Source of the DNA: Pseudonocardiales bacterium | GTDB taxonomy: Bacteria; Actinomycetota; Actinomycetes; Mycobacteriales; Pseudonocardiaceae | NCBI GenBank assembly: GCA_023252195.1 | Contig: JAHEXI010000026.1 | Coordinates: 1-48,560, forward strand | Direction of reading: 5' to 3' | DNA length: 48,560 bases | Shown: positions 1-7,855 of the stretch, in pieces | How positions within the stretch are numbered: position 1 is the first letter of the stretch | How the letters are laid out: each line of letters begins with the position of its first letter | Notes under the pieces: model-generated | What the model saw: the letters and a program-made list of their open reading frames with translations, nothing else | The model's database searches: none | What the model was told of the DNA's origin: nothing | Program-made: the position numbers and the translations under genes

Positions 1-113
1 TCGACTGCGTAGCCGCCGAACTCAACAACCGACCACGCCGTATCCTGGACTACCGAACCCCAGCAGAAGTCTTCGCCGACCTCCTGGCCAGCTCAATTGC
101 TTCCACCGGCTGA
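1..113 (+). CDS. IS30-family transposase, C-terminal end (cut by window edge)
   Basis: The reading frame from base 3 gives DCVAAELNNRPRRILDYRTP, then AEVFADLLAS and a TGA stop. A conserved LNxRPRxxLxxxTPAEVF tail is typical of the C terminus of IS30-family DDE transposases, which excise and insert IS30 elements. Only the last 36 codons lie in the window, so intactness cannot be judged. The element lies immediately downstream of the encapsulin operon on the opposite strand and seems to have cut off a third gene of that operon (114-211). No terminal inverted repeat could be fixed by eye. Confidence 0.8.
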   Translation, partial: DCVAAELNNRPRRILDYRTPAEVFADLLASSIASTG

Positions 114-211
114 CACCGCCAGGCGCTGCCCGCCCCGCGGCTGCGCTGCATCGCCAGGCCCGCTTTCCGACCGTCGGGCCGAGCGCCGAGCGAAGACTGT
201 GTCGTCGACAT
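114..211 (-). pseudogene. 5' fragment of a gene truncated by the IS30 element
   Basis: Downstream of the encapsulin stop, on the same strand, an ATG at 211 is preceded by a GGAG-type ribosome binding site and begins MSTTQSSLGARPDGRKAGLA. The frame then runs into the IS30 end. It resembles the start of a third operon gene that lost its body to the insertion. The fragment is too short to assign a family, and the exact breakpoint is not visible. A chance ORF is also possible. Confidence 0.35.
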
Positions 212-302
212 AGCAATCTCCTCAATGAGGGTACTTTCAAGCATCGACCGATTACCCGGTCGTCCTTCTCAACAAACTCGCGCGGTATCGGCGGAGGATG
301 TA

Positions 303-1127
303 CTACCCCTCGGTGAGGACGACCGCTGCGTCGGGTCCGGTGACGCGGAAATTGAAACTTTCTTCCAGATAGAGCGTCACCAGTTCGGCGTCGTGCCGGG
401 TATAACCGATCGAGAAGTCCTGCCCGACCTCGAGGACGAAGTCGCCGCCCCGCTTGCTCAGTACCAGGGCGCCATCCAGACCGGGAGCCCACACAACGTC
501 TCCGCCGAGGATCTTGGTCAGATGTTCGCGCAACGGATAGCCGCCGTGTTCGGTCGTCTCGGCGATGCGGGTGTGTCCCTGTGGGCTGACCGCCAGGGCG
601 TACGGACCCTCGATGCCGGCCTCGCGAAGCAGGTTGGTCGCGTTGGCGATTGCGTGTGGCTAGGTGTTGGCATCTTGCCCCAGCGTCAACCAGGGATGTG
701 AGCTGCTGTCCACGATTCCGGTGATTCCCGCTTCCGGCCAGCCGTGGAACACGGCGCGGTTCTCGATCAACGCGGCGTCATGGGTGGCGCGATCGAGATC
801 GCCATAGTCGACGTCGGTAGCGCCGCGTTCGGCGTCCTGCAGCCCGGAGCATTCCACGGTGAAGCTCACTCGCAGCTCGGTCAACGCGAGGACGCGCCGT
901 TGCCGGGCGACAACCGTCTCGAACTTGGTGCCCGGCGGTGCGCTGTCCAGCGAGGCAGTCCGGCCGAGGTTGGTGGCGGAATGTGTCCAGCCGTGCGGCC
1001 CCGACCAGTCGACCAGCCGGCGTGCGGCCAACCTGGCGGTGAGACGGTCCTTGGCCTCGTCGTCGATCTGCTGCCACCCTGTGGCCGGGATGGGTGCGTA
1101 TTTACGTAACAGATGATCGGTTGTCAT
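303..1127 (-). pseudogene. Encapsulin shell protein, interrupted by one in-frame amber codon
   Basis: Family 1 encapsulins (linocin M18/CFP29 type) have an HK97 fold and self-assemble into a protein nanocompartment. The 275-codon frame matches the family length. It begins MTTDHLLRKYAPIPATGWQQ, includes SGPHGWTHSATNLG and ends with SFNFRVTGPDAAVVLTEG. Codon 156 (660-662 on the plus strand) is TAG, between LTLGQDANT and PHAIANATNLLREAG, and both sides stay in one frame, so a single base change explains it. The ATG overlaps the upstream cargo stop (TGATG), implying translational coupling. The shell is truncated unless the amber codon is suppressed or is a sequencing error. The recent IS30 insertion next door fits a decaying operon. 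Confidence 0.87.
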
Positions 1128-1684
1128 CAACGTCCCTTCAGGCTGCCGATACCGAGGGAGTTGTTCGCGTCGCCGGCGGAGATCTCCGCCTCTATTGCGC
1201 TGACGTACGCCTGCGGATCCTTGTCGCTGGTATCCAGGCCCTGGGCATCGGAATGATCTGTCTTGAACTTCAGAAACTCGTGGCCTAGGTTCACGCGCAC
1301 ACTCAGCGGAGTGTTGCGCCGGAAGTCGGGCAGCGCGTCGTCCTCTTCCTCTGCCATATGACTGCTGTTGGCCACTCGTGCGCTCCGGACGCCATCCCAC
1401 CATTGCGCACTACCGATGGGGTGCCGAGCTGCTTCGCGCACACCGTCCCGGATGTCGTTGTGATCACCGATCGCATCGACGGTTTCGTCTTCGGCGTCAT
1501 CGCCACGACGCAGCAGCTTCGGATAGAAGATGGCCTCCTCAGCAGCGGCGTGCACCTCGAGCAGGTTCGCGAGGGGTCCCCAGATCTCGCGTAACTGCTC
1601 GGGTGCGTCGGCGTCGTCCAATGCGGCGAACTCCCGACGAAACGTCTCATGATCGTCGAGAATCAACTGTGTGATATCCGACAT
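1127..1684 (-). CDS. Hemerythrin-like encapsulin cargo protein with C-terminal targeting peptide
   Basis: This 185-residue HHE-type hemerythrin binds a di-iron centre in a four-helix bundle. Candidate ligands are visible in DDHETFRREF, LLEVHAAAEEAIFYPKL, GDHNDIRDGV and SSHMAEEEDDAL. The last residues, NNSLGIGSLKGR, fit the canonical encapsulin-targeting motif (SLxIGSLKG) that docks cargo on the inner shell wall. Encapsulated hemerythrins are thought to protect against oxidative or nitrosative stress. The ATG at 1684 has a GAGGAG site five bases upstream, and the longer upstream frame is ignored. The gene is first in the operon and its stop overlaps the encapsulin start. The cargo gene is intact although its shell gene is not. 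Confidence 0.92.
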   Translation of the reverse strand: MSDITQLILDDHETFRREFAALDDADAPEQLREIWGPLANLLEVHAAAEEAIFYPKLLRRGDDAEDETVDAIGDHNDIRDGVREAARHPIGSAQWWDGVRSARVANSSHMAEEEDDALPDFRRNTPLSVRVNLGHEFLKFKTDHSDAQGLDTSDKDPQAYVSAIEAEISAGDANNSLGIGSLKGR

Positions 1685-2119
1685 CGCACCGCTCCTCAGC
1701 TCGGGTTCCCCAGCTCCGGACCTGCTCAGTTCAGCCGCTGGTGTATCACGACGTTGGGTGCTTCGAATGACTTGTTCGGCAAGCTGCGCAACGCTTCCAC
1801 GAGACCGCGTGGCCGGCCAGATCTGCCGGGGACCCTGGGTAGTCGAAACCCTTGATTGACTTCTGTTCGGCGACCTGAAACCCCATAACCCGGGGTGCCC
1901 GCTTCGGCGAGCCACTACACATCTTCAGCGCTGATCAGCGAAACTGAGGCGCCAGCGTGCAACTGTGCACTGTCAGCCCTCAGTTTTCGGTGATCATGAG
2001 TGGGCGGCGTCGGTGACCATGCGGCCGGTCGGACACTATGCCGATCATGAGGATGCTGAGCGCCGGGCTGCGGGCTGGGGCGGGTCGCGGTCGCCAGTTG
2101 CGCCGGCTGCCGGTCACGG
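1685..2119. other. No gene recognised; upstream region of the encapsulin operon
   Basis: About 435 bases between the cargo gene start and the decayed oxidoreductase. Open frames on both strands lack a ribosome binding site and any recognisable protein signature. The minus-strand side (about 1690-1900) must hold the operon promoter, but no convincing -35/-10 pair was fixed by eye. Confidence 0.5.
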
Positions 2120-2558
2120 CGTAGGGCACGGCTCTGCCCGCCTACGTCGAGGGCCGCCCCGGGGACTGGAACGGATTGCAGTCGTACGTGGACACCGTCG
2201 ACTCACTGGCGGACGGTTTCGCGCAAGCGGAGGCTCAGCGACTGCCCGATACCCCGTACGCTTTCACTCCCAGCGCGCTTGACGACTCGCTGGCGGCTGG
2301 CGCCACCTGGCCATCACACCGTCTAACTGGCGTGCCCGACGGCGCCGCTTCGGTGGTTGGCCCGCGGTGAGGGAGGAGTTCGCCGAGCGGATGATCGATA
2401 CGCTGCAGGCGCGGGCGCCGGGCTTTCGCTCCACCATTGTGCGGCGAACTGTGCGCACGCCGCAGGACATGGTGCAAGAGTTGCGCTGGCCAGCTGCGCA
2501 TCCGATGTCGCTGGCGGCGAGGGCGGTCCTGACCTGGCGCCGCCGTAGCGGTAGCTGA
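2120..2558 (+). pseudogene. Phytoene desaturase-type FAD oxidoreductase remnant
   Basis: Two frames together give an alignable stretch of a carotenoid dehydrogenase-like FAD/NAD(P) oxidoreductase: LPAYVEGRPGDWNGLQSYVD, then DSLADGFAQAEAQRLPDTPY and AFTPSALDDSLA, followed in another frame by WPAVREEFAERMIDTLQARA, PGFRSTIVRRTVRTPQDM and LRWPAAHPM. The N-terminal Rossmann domain and the C-terminal substrate/FAD domain are absent, and at least one frameshift separates the parts near 2300-2345. It is dead, and it abuts the start of the downstream permease gene. Confidence 0.7.
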
Positions 2559-2560
2559 TT

Positions 2561-3808
2561 GTGGCAGCTGAAATCTCCTCGATCTTGCTGCTGTTCGTGG
2601 TGCTCGGTTTCGCCGTGCTACGACCCCGGGGATTACCCGAAGCCGTAGCCGCCATTCCGGCGGCGGCCATCGTGGTGGCCAGCGGCGCGGTGCACTGGGC
2701 GGACGCACTCAGCGAAATCCGGCGGCTGGCACCGGTGGTGGCCTTTCTTGCCGCCATTCTCATCCTCGCTCAGCTCTGTGACGACGAAGGGCTGTTCAGA
2801 GCACTGGGTGCTGTCACGGCGCGAGCCTCCCGAGGTAACCCGATTCGGTTGCTGACCATGGTCTTCATCGTGGCCGCTGCGATCACCGCAATCCTGAGCC
2901 TGGACGCCACCGTAGTTCTGCTGACCCCGGTGGTATTCGTGACCGCGGCCTCGTTGGGGCTACGGGCCAAGCCCCACGTCTACGCCTGCACCCACCTGGC
3001 CAACTCCGGCTCGCTGCTGCTGCCGGTGTCCAACCTGACCAACCTGCTCGCCTTCACGGCCAGCGGACTGACCTTCGGTGCGTTCACTCTGATGATGGCC
3101 CTACCGTGGGTCGCCGCGGTCGGTGTGGAGTACCTGATCTTCCGGTTGTTCTTCGACCGCGATCTCGGTCTCGGCACCACCGGCTGCGGGCAGCCGGAAA
3201 AACTCGCGCTGCCGGTGGTTGCGGTGGTGATAGTGGCGCTGACCCTGGCCGGTTTCGGGCTGACCTCGGTCGCGGGAGTCAACCCAGCTTGGGCTGCTGC
3301 TGCCGGTGCGGCGGTCCTCGCTGTGCGGGCGCTGTGCCGCCGCACGGCGACGGTCAAGAGCCTGGTCAGCGCGGGCAGCGTGCCGTTTCTGGCGTTCGTG
3401 CTGGCGCTAGGGGTAGTGGTACGGGCGGTGGAGGACAACGGGCTGGGCAGTGCGGTCGGCCGGCTGGTACCGGTCGGTTCGTCGTTGCCCGCCCTGCTCG
3501 CAGTCGCCGCGCTGGCAGCGGTGTTAGCCAATGTGGTCAACAACCTGCCCGCTGTGCTCGTGCTGCTACCGGCCGCGGCTGCGGCCGGTCCCGGAGTCGT
3601 GCTGGCCGTACTTATCGGGGTCAACGTCGGGCCGAACCTCACTTATGTCGGCTCGCTGGCCACCCTGCTGTGGCGACGTATCCTGACCCGCAACAATGCC
3701 GAGCCGCAGCTCGGTGAGTTCCTGCGGCTCGGCGCGCTCACTGTGCCGCCGGTGCTGGTGGTGAGCGTGCTCGCGCTGTGGGTGTCGCTGCGCATGTTCG
3801 GTGGCTAA
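2561..3808 (+). CDS. ArsB/NhaD-type ion permease (SLC13/IT superfamily)
   Basis: A 415-residue polytopic inner-membrane protein with roughly ten hydrophobic segments. It includes LSLDATVVLLTPVVF, ANSGSLLLPVSNLTNLLAF and ANVVNNLPAVLVLLPAAAAA, which are the paired hairpin motifs of the ArsB/NhaD/SLC13 ion-transporter fold. Members export arsenite or exchange Na+/H+ or divalent anions, and the substrate cannot be told here. No ArsR or arsenate reductase gene lies nearby, so arsenite resistance is only one option. The GTG at 2561 follows the decayed oxidoreductase directly. The gene is 24 bases upstream of the universal stress protein gene and is probably co-transcribed with it. Confidence 0.82.
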   Translation: MAAEISSILLLFVVLGFAVLRPRGLPEAVAAIPAAAIVVASGAVHWADALSEIRRLAPVVAFLAAILILAQLCDDEGLFRALGAVTARASRGNPIRLLTMVFIVAAAITAILSLDATVVLLTPVVFVTAASLGLRAKPHVYACTHLANSGSLLLPVSNLTNLLAFTASGLTFGAFTLMMALPWVAAVGVEYLIFRLFFDRDLGLGTTGCGQPEKLALPVVAVVIVALTLAGFGLTSVAGVNPAWAAAAGAAVLAVRALCRRTATVKSLVSAGSVPFLAFVLALGVVVRAVEDNGLGSAVGRLVPVGSSLPALLAVAALAAVLANVVNNLPAVLVLLPAAAAAGPGVVLAVLIGVNVGPNLTYVGSLATLLWRRILTRNNAEPQLGEFLRLGALTVPPVLVVSVLALWVSLRMFGG

Positions 3809-3832
3809 CGTGGCCGCTGAAAAGAGGTAGCG

Positions 3833-4312
3833 GTGGCCGTGCTGATCTGGGTGGTGGAGGGCAGCTGGCCGGCATGTGTGGACGCGGCCGGCCGACTCGG
3901 CTGGTCCGGAGACCGGGTGATGTTGATCTATGTCCGGGAGGCCGAGGTGACCGCCGCCGTGGCCGGTGCTTATGCCGGTCTGTTCGGCCGCGGACGGTCG
4001 GCGCGGGACCCCAGCCAGCGGTTGACCGAAGCATCGATCTCGGTCGCTGAGGAGTTGCTCGACGCCGCCGAGGCCAGACTGGGTCGGCCGGCCCAGCGGC
4101 TGATCCGGACCGGGCGCATCGAGCGGGAGGTGGTCGCCGCGGCCACCGGGGTCGATGTGCTGATCGTGGCCCGGGATGGCGACCTGTCCCGGCTGGGTCC
4201 GCGCAGCCTGGGCCGGCACACCCGTTTCGTCGTCGACCATGCCCCGTGCCCGGTGCTGCTGGTGTGGCCGCGAATCGCGCCTTCCGTCGAGTCGCTCCAG
4301 CCGCCACCTTGA
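3833..4312 (+). CDS. Universal stress protein (UspA-like)
   Basis: A 159-residue cytoplasmic protein of one Usp domain. The N-terminal strand AVLIWVVEGSWPACV is followed by VMLIYVREAEV, and the end has VDVLIVARDG plus LGPRSLGRHTRFVVDHAPCP with VLLVWP, matching the family's nucleotide-loop region G(x)9G(S/T) in relaxed form. Such single-domain proteins modulate stress physiology or partner transporters. It follows the ArsB/NhaD permease by 24 bases, and Usp domains are often linked to antiporters, so a regulatory link to that permease is an inference. The GTG start at 3833 has AAGAGG upstream. Confidence 0.8.
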   Translation: MAVLIWVVEGSWPACVDAAGRLGWSGDRVMLIYVREAEVTAAVAGAYAGLFGRGRSARDPSQRLTEASISVAEELLDAAEARLGRPAQRLIRTGRIEREVVAAATGVDVLIVARDGDLSRLGPRSLGRHTRFVVDHAPCPVLLVWPRIAPSVESLQPPP

Positions 4313-4379
4313 TCGTCCCCCAGGGCAGCGGAAACCGGGTAGGCGCTGACTGACGGCACTGAGAGGCGTCTGCCGTCGC

Positions 4380-5155
4380 TGCCGATGTGGGTTGTCATCG
4401 TCGCGGCCCTGACCATCGACCCGCGCGTGATCGACAACCGGCAGGCTCGCGGCCTGGCGCTCGGGCAGGACACCGGGGAGCGGCCCTCTCGGCTGAGAAC
4501 GCTCATTGGGTCCCGGCCACTGCTCATTTCGCGATCACAATCATGCTCTTTCACCTAGCCAACGCCGCGATGCTGCCGATCATGGGTCAGAAACTCGCGA
4601 TCGGAAACACCGGCGAAGGAACGCTGTTCCTGGCCGCGTTGATCATCGTCGCGCAGGTGGTGATGATACCGATGTCGATCCTGGTCGGCCGGCGTGCGGA
4701 CCGCTGGGGACGCAAGGCCATCTTCCTCGCCGCGTTCATTGCGCTACCACTGCGCGGGGTGCTGTTCACGCTGTCCAACAACGCGGGCTATCTGATCTCG
4801 GTGCAGGTCCTCGACGGCGTCGCCGCCGGTATCTTCGGTGCCCTGTTCCCACTCGTGATCGCTGACCTGACCCGCGGCACCGGCCGCTACAACGTGACCT
4901 TCGGCGTGGCGTCGACGATGCAGGGGATAGGAGCGTCGCTCAGTACCACGGTGGCCGGCGTGATCATCGTATCGGTGGCTACGACCGGGCGTTCCTCGTC
5001 CTCGCTGGCATCGCGTTCCTCGCCCTGTTGATCTTCTTTTTCGCGATGCCGGAAACCGCTGCGGCCGAGAAACCCCGCTGGAGGCCGCCGTCATGGCGGC
5101 GCGAGAGCGCCGCGGCGGCGGGTAGCTCGGCTCTCACCGAGCCCGCGGGTCCATA
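4380..5155 (+). pseudogene. Major facilitator superfamily transporter, C-terminal half, frameshifted
   Basis: Three frames joined end to end read as the second half of an MFS carrier. The first has TIDPRVIDNRQARGLA and SRLRTLIGSRPLLI. The second has FAITIMLFHLANAAMLPIMG, then RRADRWGRKAIFLAAFIALP and VLDGVAAGIFGALFPLVIAD. The third has YDRAFLVLAGIAFLALLIFF and AMPETAAAEKPRW, ending at a TAG near 5155. Shifts fall near 4520 and 4973. The first six transmembrane helices are missing, so this is not functional. The RADRWGRK loop is the MFS signature between helices 8 and 9. Confidence 0.8.
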
Positions 5156-5165
5156 GGTGCGACGA

Positions 5166-5561
5166 TCAACCGCCAGGCGGTGGGGGCGGCGGCGCGAGTT
5201 GGCCGGGCGGTGGAGGTGCTGGGGCGCCCGGGGGTGGGGTGGGCTGTCCAGGCGCTAACGGAGTCGCAGCGCCCCCCGGAGCACGCGGAGCCAGCCGTCG
5301 TCCGTGGTGTCCGCGGTGCGGGCGGCAGGCTGCGGTCAGTGGTTGTCCGGGTGTGGCTGAGGACTGACCTGCAACGGGGGTACCGGACCTGAAGTAGCTC
5401 GCTGGTGCGGCTGCGGCGCCGGTGATCACCGCGGCGGTGATCAGGCCGCCGGCCAATGCGCCACCGACGCCAACTGCCACGATCGGCCAGCGCAGCCGCG
5501 GTATCCAGCGAAACCTCCGGTTCGGCCGCTGTTCAGGCTCGGGTGTGGCGTTAGTGGTCAT
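5166..5561 (-). CDS. Small membrane-anchored proline-rich protein
   Basis: A 131-residue protein: a short basic cytoplasmic segment (NRRFRWIPRLRWP), one hydrophobic helix (IVAVGVGGALAGGLITAAVI), then an exported tail ending in Pro/Gly-rich repeats. The ATG at 5561 was chosen because the longer upstream frame runs through the divergent promoter. It is divergent from the response regulator gene across an 11-bp inverted repeat, which suggests it is a target or accessory envelope protein of that two-component system. No enzymatic motif is present and the function is unknown. Confidence 0.6.
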   Translation of the reverse strand: MTTNATPEPEQRPNRRFRWIPRLRWPIVAVGVGGALAGGLITAAVITGAAAAPASYFRSGTPVAGQSSATPGQPLTAACRPHRGHHGRRLAPRAPGGAATPLAPGQPTPPPGAPAPPPPGQLAPPPPPPGG

Positions 5562-5626
5562 GGCGTGCTCCCAGTGCGATCGGTATTCGTCAGGCGATAG
5601 GGGCCACGCTGGTCGCGACAACTGAA

Positions 5627-5672
5627 GCGAACCTGAGGACCGCGCCGAAACGAGGCATCTACTCAGGTTCGC
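5627..5672. promoter_or_regulatory. Perfect 11-bp inverted repeat between divergent genes (candidate operator)
   Basis: GCGAACCTGAG at 5627-5637 is repeated in perfect inverse as CTCAGGTTCGC at 5662-5672, with a 24-base spacer. It lies between the Pro-rich protein gene and the response regulator gene. The position suits binding of the adjacent OmpR-type regulator for autoregulation. That is inference, since no binding consensus is known to me for this regulator. Confidence 0.5.
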
Positions 5673-5701
5673 CTCAGCATCAATCCAGACACAATGACGA
5701 A

Positions 5702-6415
5702 GTGAACGCTCGACAGCGAACACCACCACCACCTCCTCGTGGCTCGGCCACGGCGCGCGTGCTGGTGGTGGAGGACTCCGAAGCGATCCGGGAGATGGTC
5801 GTCGAAGCCCTCGTCGATGCCGGCTACGTCGCGGGCGGGCGGGTTGATGGCGCCGGGTTGGAGGATGTGCTGGAGGCGTTCCGCCCGGATCTGGTGCTGC
5901 TGGATGTGATGTTGCCCGGCCGCGACGGATTCGCCCTGATCGATGTGGTGCGCGGCTACGGCGATGCCGGGATCGTGTTGCTCACCGCCAGGGACGAGCT
6001 GCCGGACCGGGTGCGCGGGTTGGACGGTGGCGCGGATGACTATGTGGTCAAACCGTTCCTGCTGGCCGAGCTGGTCTCCCGGGTCGGCGCGGTGCTGCGG
6101 CGCCGCGGGGCGATCCCCTCGGCGATCCAGCTCGGTGACGTCGTTCTGGACATCGAAGCCGGCCAGGCCAGCCGCGCCGGCGTGGTACTGGAGCTGACTG
6201 CGACCGAGCTGCGGCTGCTGTCTTACCTGGCCCAGCAGCGCGGGCGCACCGTGAGCAAGGACCAGATCCTCACCGCGGTCTGGGGCTATGACGCCTACGA
6301 TCCCAACCTCGTCGAGGTCTACATCAGCGGGCTGCGCCGCAAACTCGAAGCCTACGGCCCCCGCATCCTGCACACCGTGCGCGGTCTGGGATATGTGCTG
6401 CGAGCCCAACCGTGA
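5702..6415 (+). CDS. OmpR/PhoB-family response regulator
   Basis: A 237-residue two-domain regulator. The receiver domain (about 18-130) has the acidic pocket VVEDSE, the phosphoacceptor Asp68 in LVLLDVM, T95 in LLTARDE and K117 in DDYVVKPF. The winged-helix domain (about 140-235) includes LTATELRLLSYLAQQRGRTV and ends with LEAYGPRILHTVRGLGYVLR, diagnostic of OmpR types. It binds DNA as a dimer when phosphorylated by the partner kinase, whose start overlaps this stop (GTGA, 4 bases). The GTG start at 5702 has no obvious ribosome binding site, and the N-terminal Pro-rich stretch may be non-native. Confidence 0.93.
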   Translation: MNARQRTPPPPPRGSATARVLVVEDSEAIREMVVEALVDAGYVAGGRVDGAGLEDVLEAFRPDLVLLDVMLPGRDGFALIDVVRGYGDAGIVLLTARDELPDRVRGLDGGADDYVVKPFLLAELVSRVGAVLRRRGAIPSAIQLGDVVLDIEAGQASRAGVVLELTATELRLLSYLAQQRGRTVSKDQILTAVWGYDAYDPNLVEVYISGLRRKLEAYGPRILHTVRGLGYVLRAQP

Positions 6416-7818
6416 CCACTGCGACGCCGTCGCTACGCCGACGGGTCACGCTGAGCGTGCTGTCGGTGTTCGCATTGCTGCTGGTGGTGGTCGCGATCGT
6501 GGTCGATGTGGCGTTGGGTGCCCAGCTGCGCCGCGACCTCGACGCACGGCTGGCCGACCGGTCGGCCCGCGCCGTCGTGCTGGCCGAGGCTGGCGCTTCC
6601 GCACCGGAGCTGGTGGCCGAGCTACAAGGCCAGGACATCCGGGTACGCGTCCGGACTCCAGACGGGGTCACCTACGGTGACCGCGGGCTCGGCCCATCGG
6701 TCGGTCCGAAGCCGCTGCCACCGGGGCGACACCCCCACGGCCCGGCACCACGCCCACCCGCACCGACCAGCACCGTCGTGCACCGCACGCTGCCGGACGG
6801 TTCGCGGCTGACCCTGGTCGCGGACACCACGGCGATCACTGAGGTGCATCGTCAGCTGCGGTGGGTGCTGCTCGGCGCAGGCCTTGCCGCCGTGCTGCTG
6901 GCGGCGGCCTTGCTGGTCGCGACGATCGGGCGGGCGCTGGGTCCGTTGGACCGGCTCACCGCGCTGGCCCGCCGGATCACCGCAGGGGACCGGGGGCAGC
7001 GGCTGCGCCCGGACCGGGCCGGAACTGAGCTCGGCCGCGCCGCCGATGCCTTCGACCGGATGCTCGACGCGCTAGAGGCGGCCGAAACCCGCGCACAGAG
7101 CGCCGCCACCCGCGCCCAGCGCGCGGAGGCCGATACCCGCCAGTTTCTCGCCGATGCCGCCCACGAACTGCGCACCCCGCTGGCCGGCATCCATGCCACC
7201 GCAGAGCAACTCGCCACCGCCCCCGACACCAACGCCGAACCCCGCCAGCAGCGCCGCGCCGCCCTGCTCATGCGCGAAACCGCCCGCGCCTCGCGGTTGG
7301 TTACCGACATGCTCGACATGGCACGCATCGACGCCGGCCTCGAACTGCGCATCGAACCCACTAACCTCGGCACGCTCATCGACGGGGAAATTGACCGGAC
7401 CCGGTTACTGGCACCGCAGCTGTCGGTGCAGCGCACTGGCCTTCCACAGCTGGTCGCACCGGTGGACCCCACCCGGATCTGCCAGATCCTGTCCAACTTG
7501 CTCGACAACGCCCGCCGCCACACTCCCGCTGGCGGGCACATCACCATCGATCTCGCCCGGGTGCTGGACCGCGCCGAGATCACCGTTACCGACAGCGGAC
7601 CCGGAATTCCCAGCACCGATCGGGACCGCATCTTCGACCGCCTCGTGCGGCTGACCCAAGCCCGGGACCGCGACACCGGGGGCGCCGGTCTCGGCCTGTC
7701 CATCGCCCGCGGTCTCGCCCGCGCTCACCACGGCGAGCTCACCTGCCTACCCCACCCCCACGGCGCCCGGTTCCAACTCACCCTGCCGCGCTGCGAACCA
7801 GCGCCGGGTTGTCCATGA
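6412..7818 (+). CDS. Sensor histidine kinase of the two-component pair
   Basis: A 468-residue membrane kinase. TM1 is about 12-35 (VTLSVLSVFALLLVVVAIVV), then comes an extracytoplasmic segment with a Pro/His-rich patch (PLPPGRHPHGPAPRPPAPTS). TM2 is about 151-173, followed by a HAMP linker with the GPLDRLTALARRITAGD signature. The dimerisation domain carries the phospho-accepting His in FLADAAHELRTPLAG. The ATP-binding domain has the N box (LLDNARRHT), G1 (DSGPGIP) and G2 (GGAGLGLSIA). It phosphorylates the overlapping response regulator. The His-rich extracytoplasmic stretch hints at metal or pH sensing, which is only inference. Confidence 0.93.
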   Translation: MTTATPSLRRRVTLSVLSVFALLLVVVAIVVDVALGAQLRRDLDARLADRSARAVVLAEAGASAPELVAELQGQDIRVRVRTPDGVTYGDRGLGPSVGPKPLPPGRHPHGPAPRPPAPTSTVVHRTLPDGSRLTLVADTTAITEVHRQLRWVLLGAGLAAVLLAAALLVATIGRALGPLDRLTALARRITAGDRGQRLRPDRAGTELGRAADAFDRMLDALEAAETRAQSAATRAQRAEADTRQFLADAAHELRTPLAGIHATAEQLATAPDTNAEPRQQRRAALLMRETARASRLVTDMLDMARIDAGLELRIEPTNLGTLIDGEIDRTRLLAPQLSVQRTGLPQLVAPVDPTRICQILSNLLDNARRHTPAGGHITIDLARVLDRAEITVTDSGPGIPSTDRDRIFDRLVRLTQARDRDTGGAGLGLSIARGLARAHHGELTCLPHPHGARFQLTLPRCEPAPGCP

Positions 7819-7855
7819 TGAGGGGGCAGGCGGTATGTGACCGGAGGGAGCTGAT

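Noticed and set aside
4387-5031. Complete small transporter
   Set aside because: Only the second half of an MFS protein is present, with frameshifts at both ends of the readable part.
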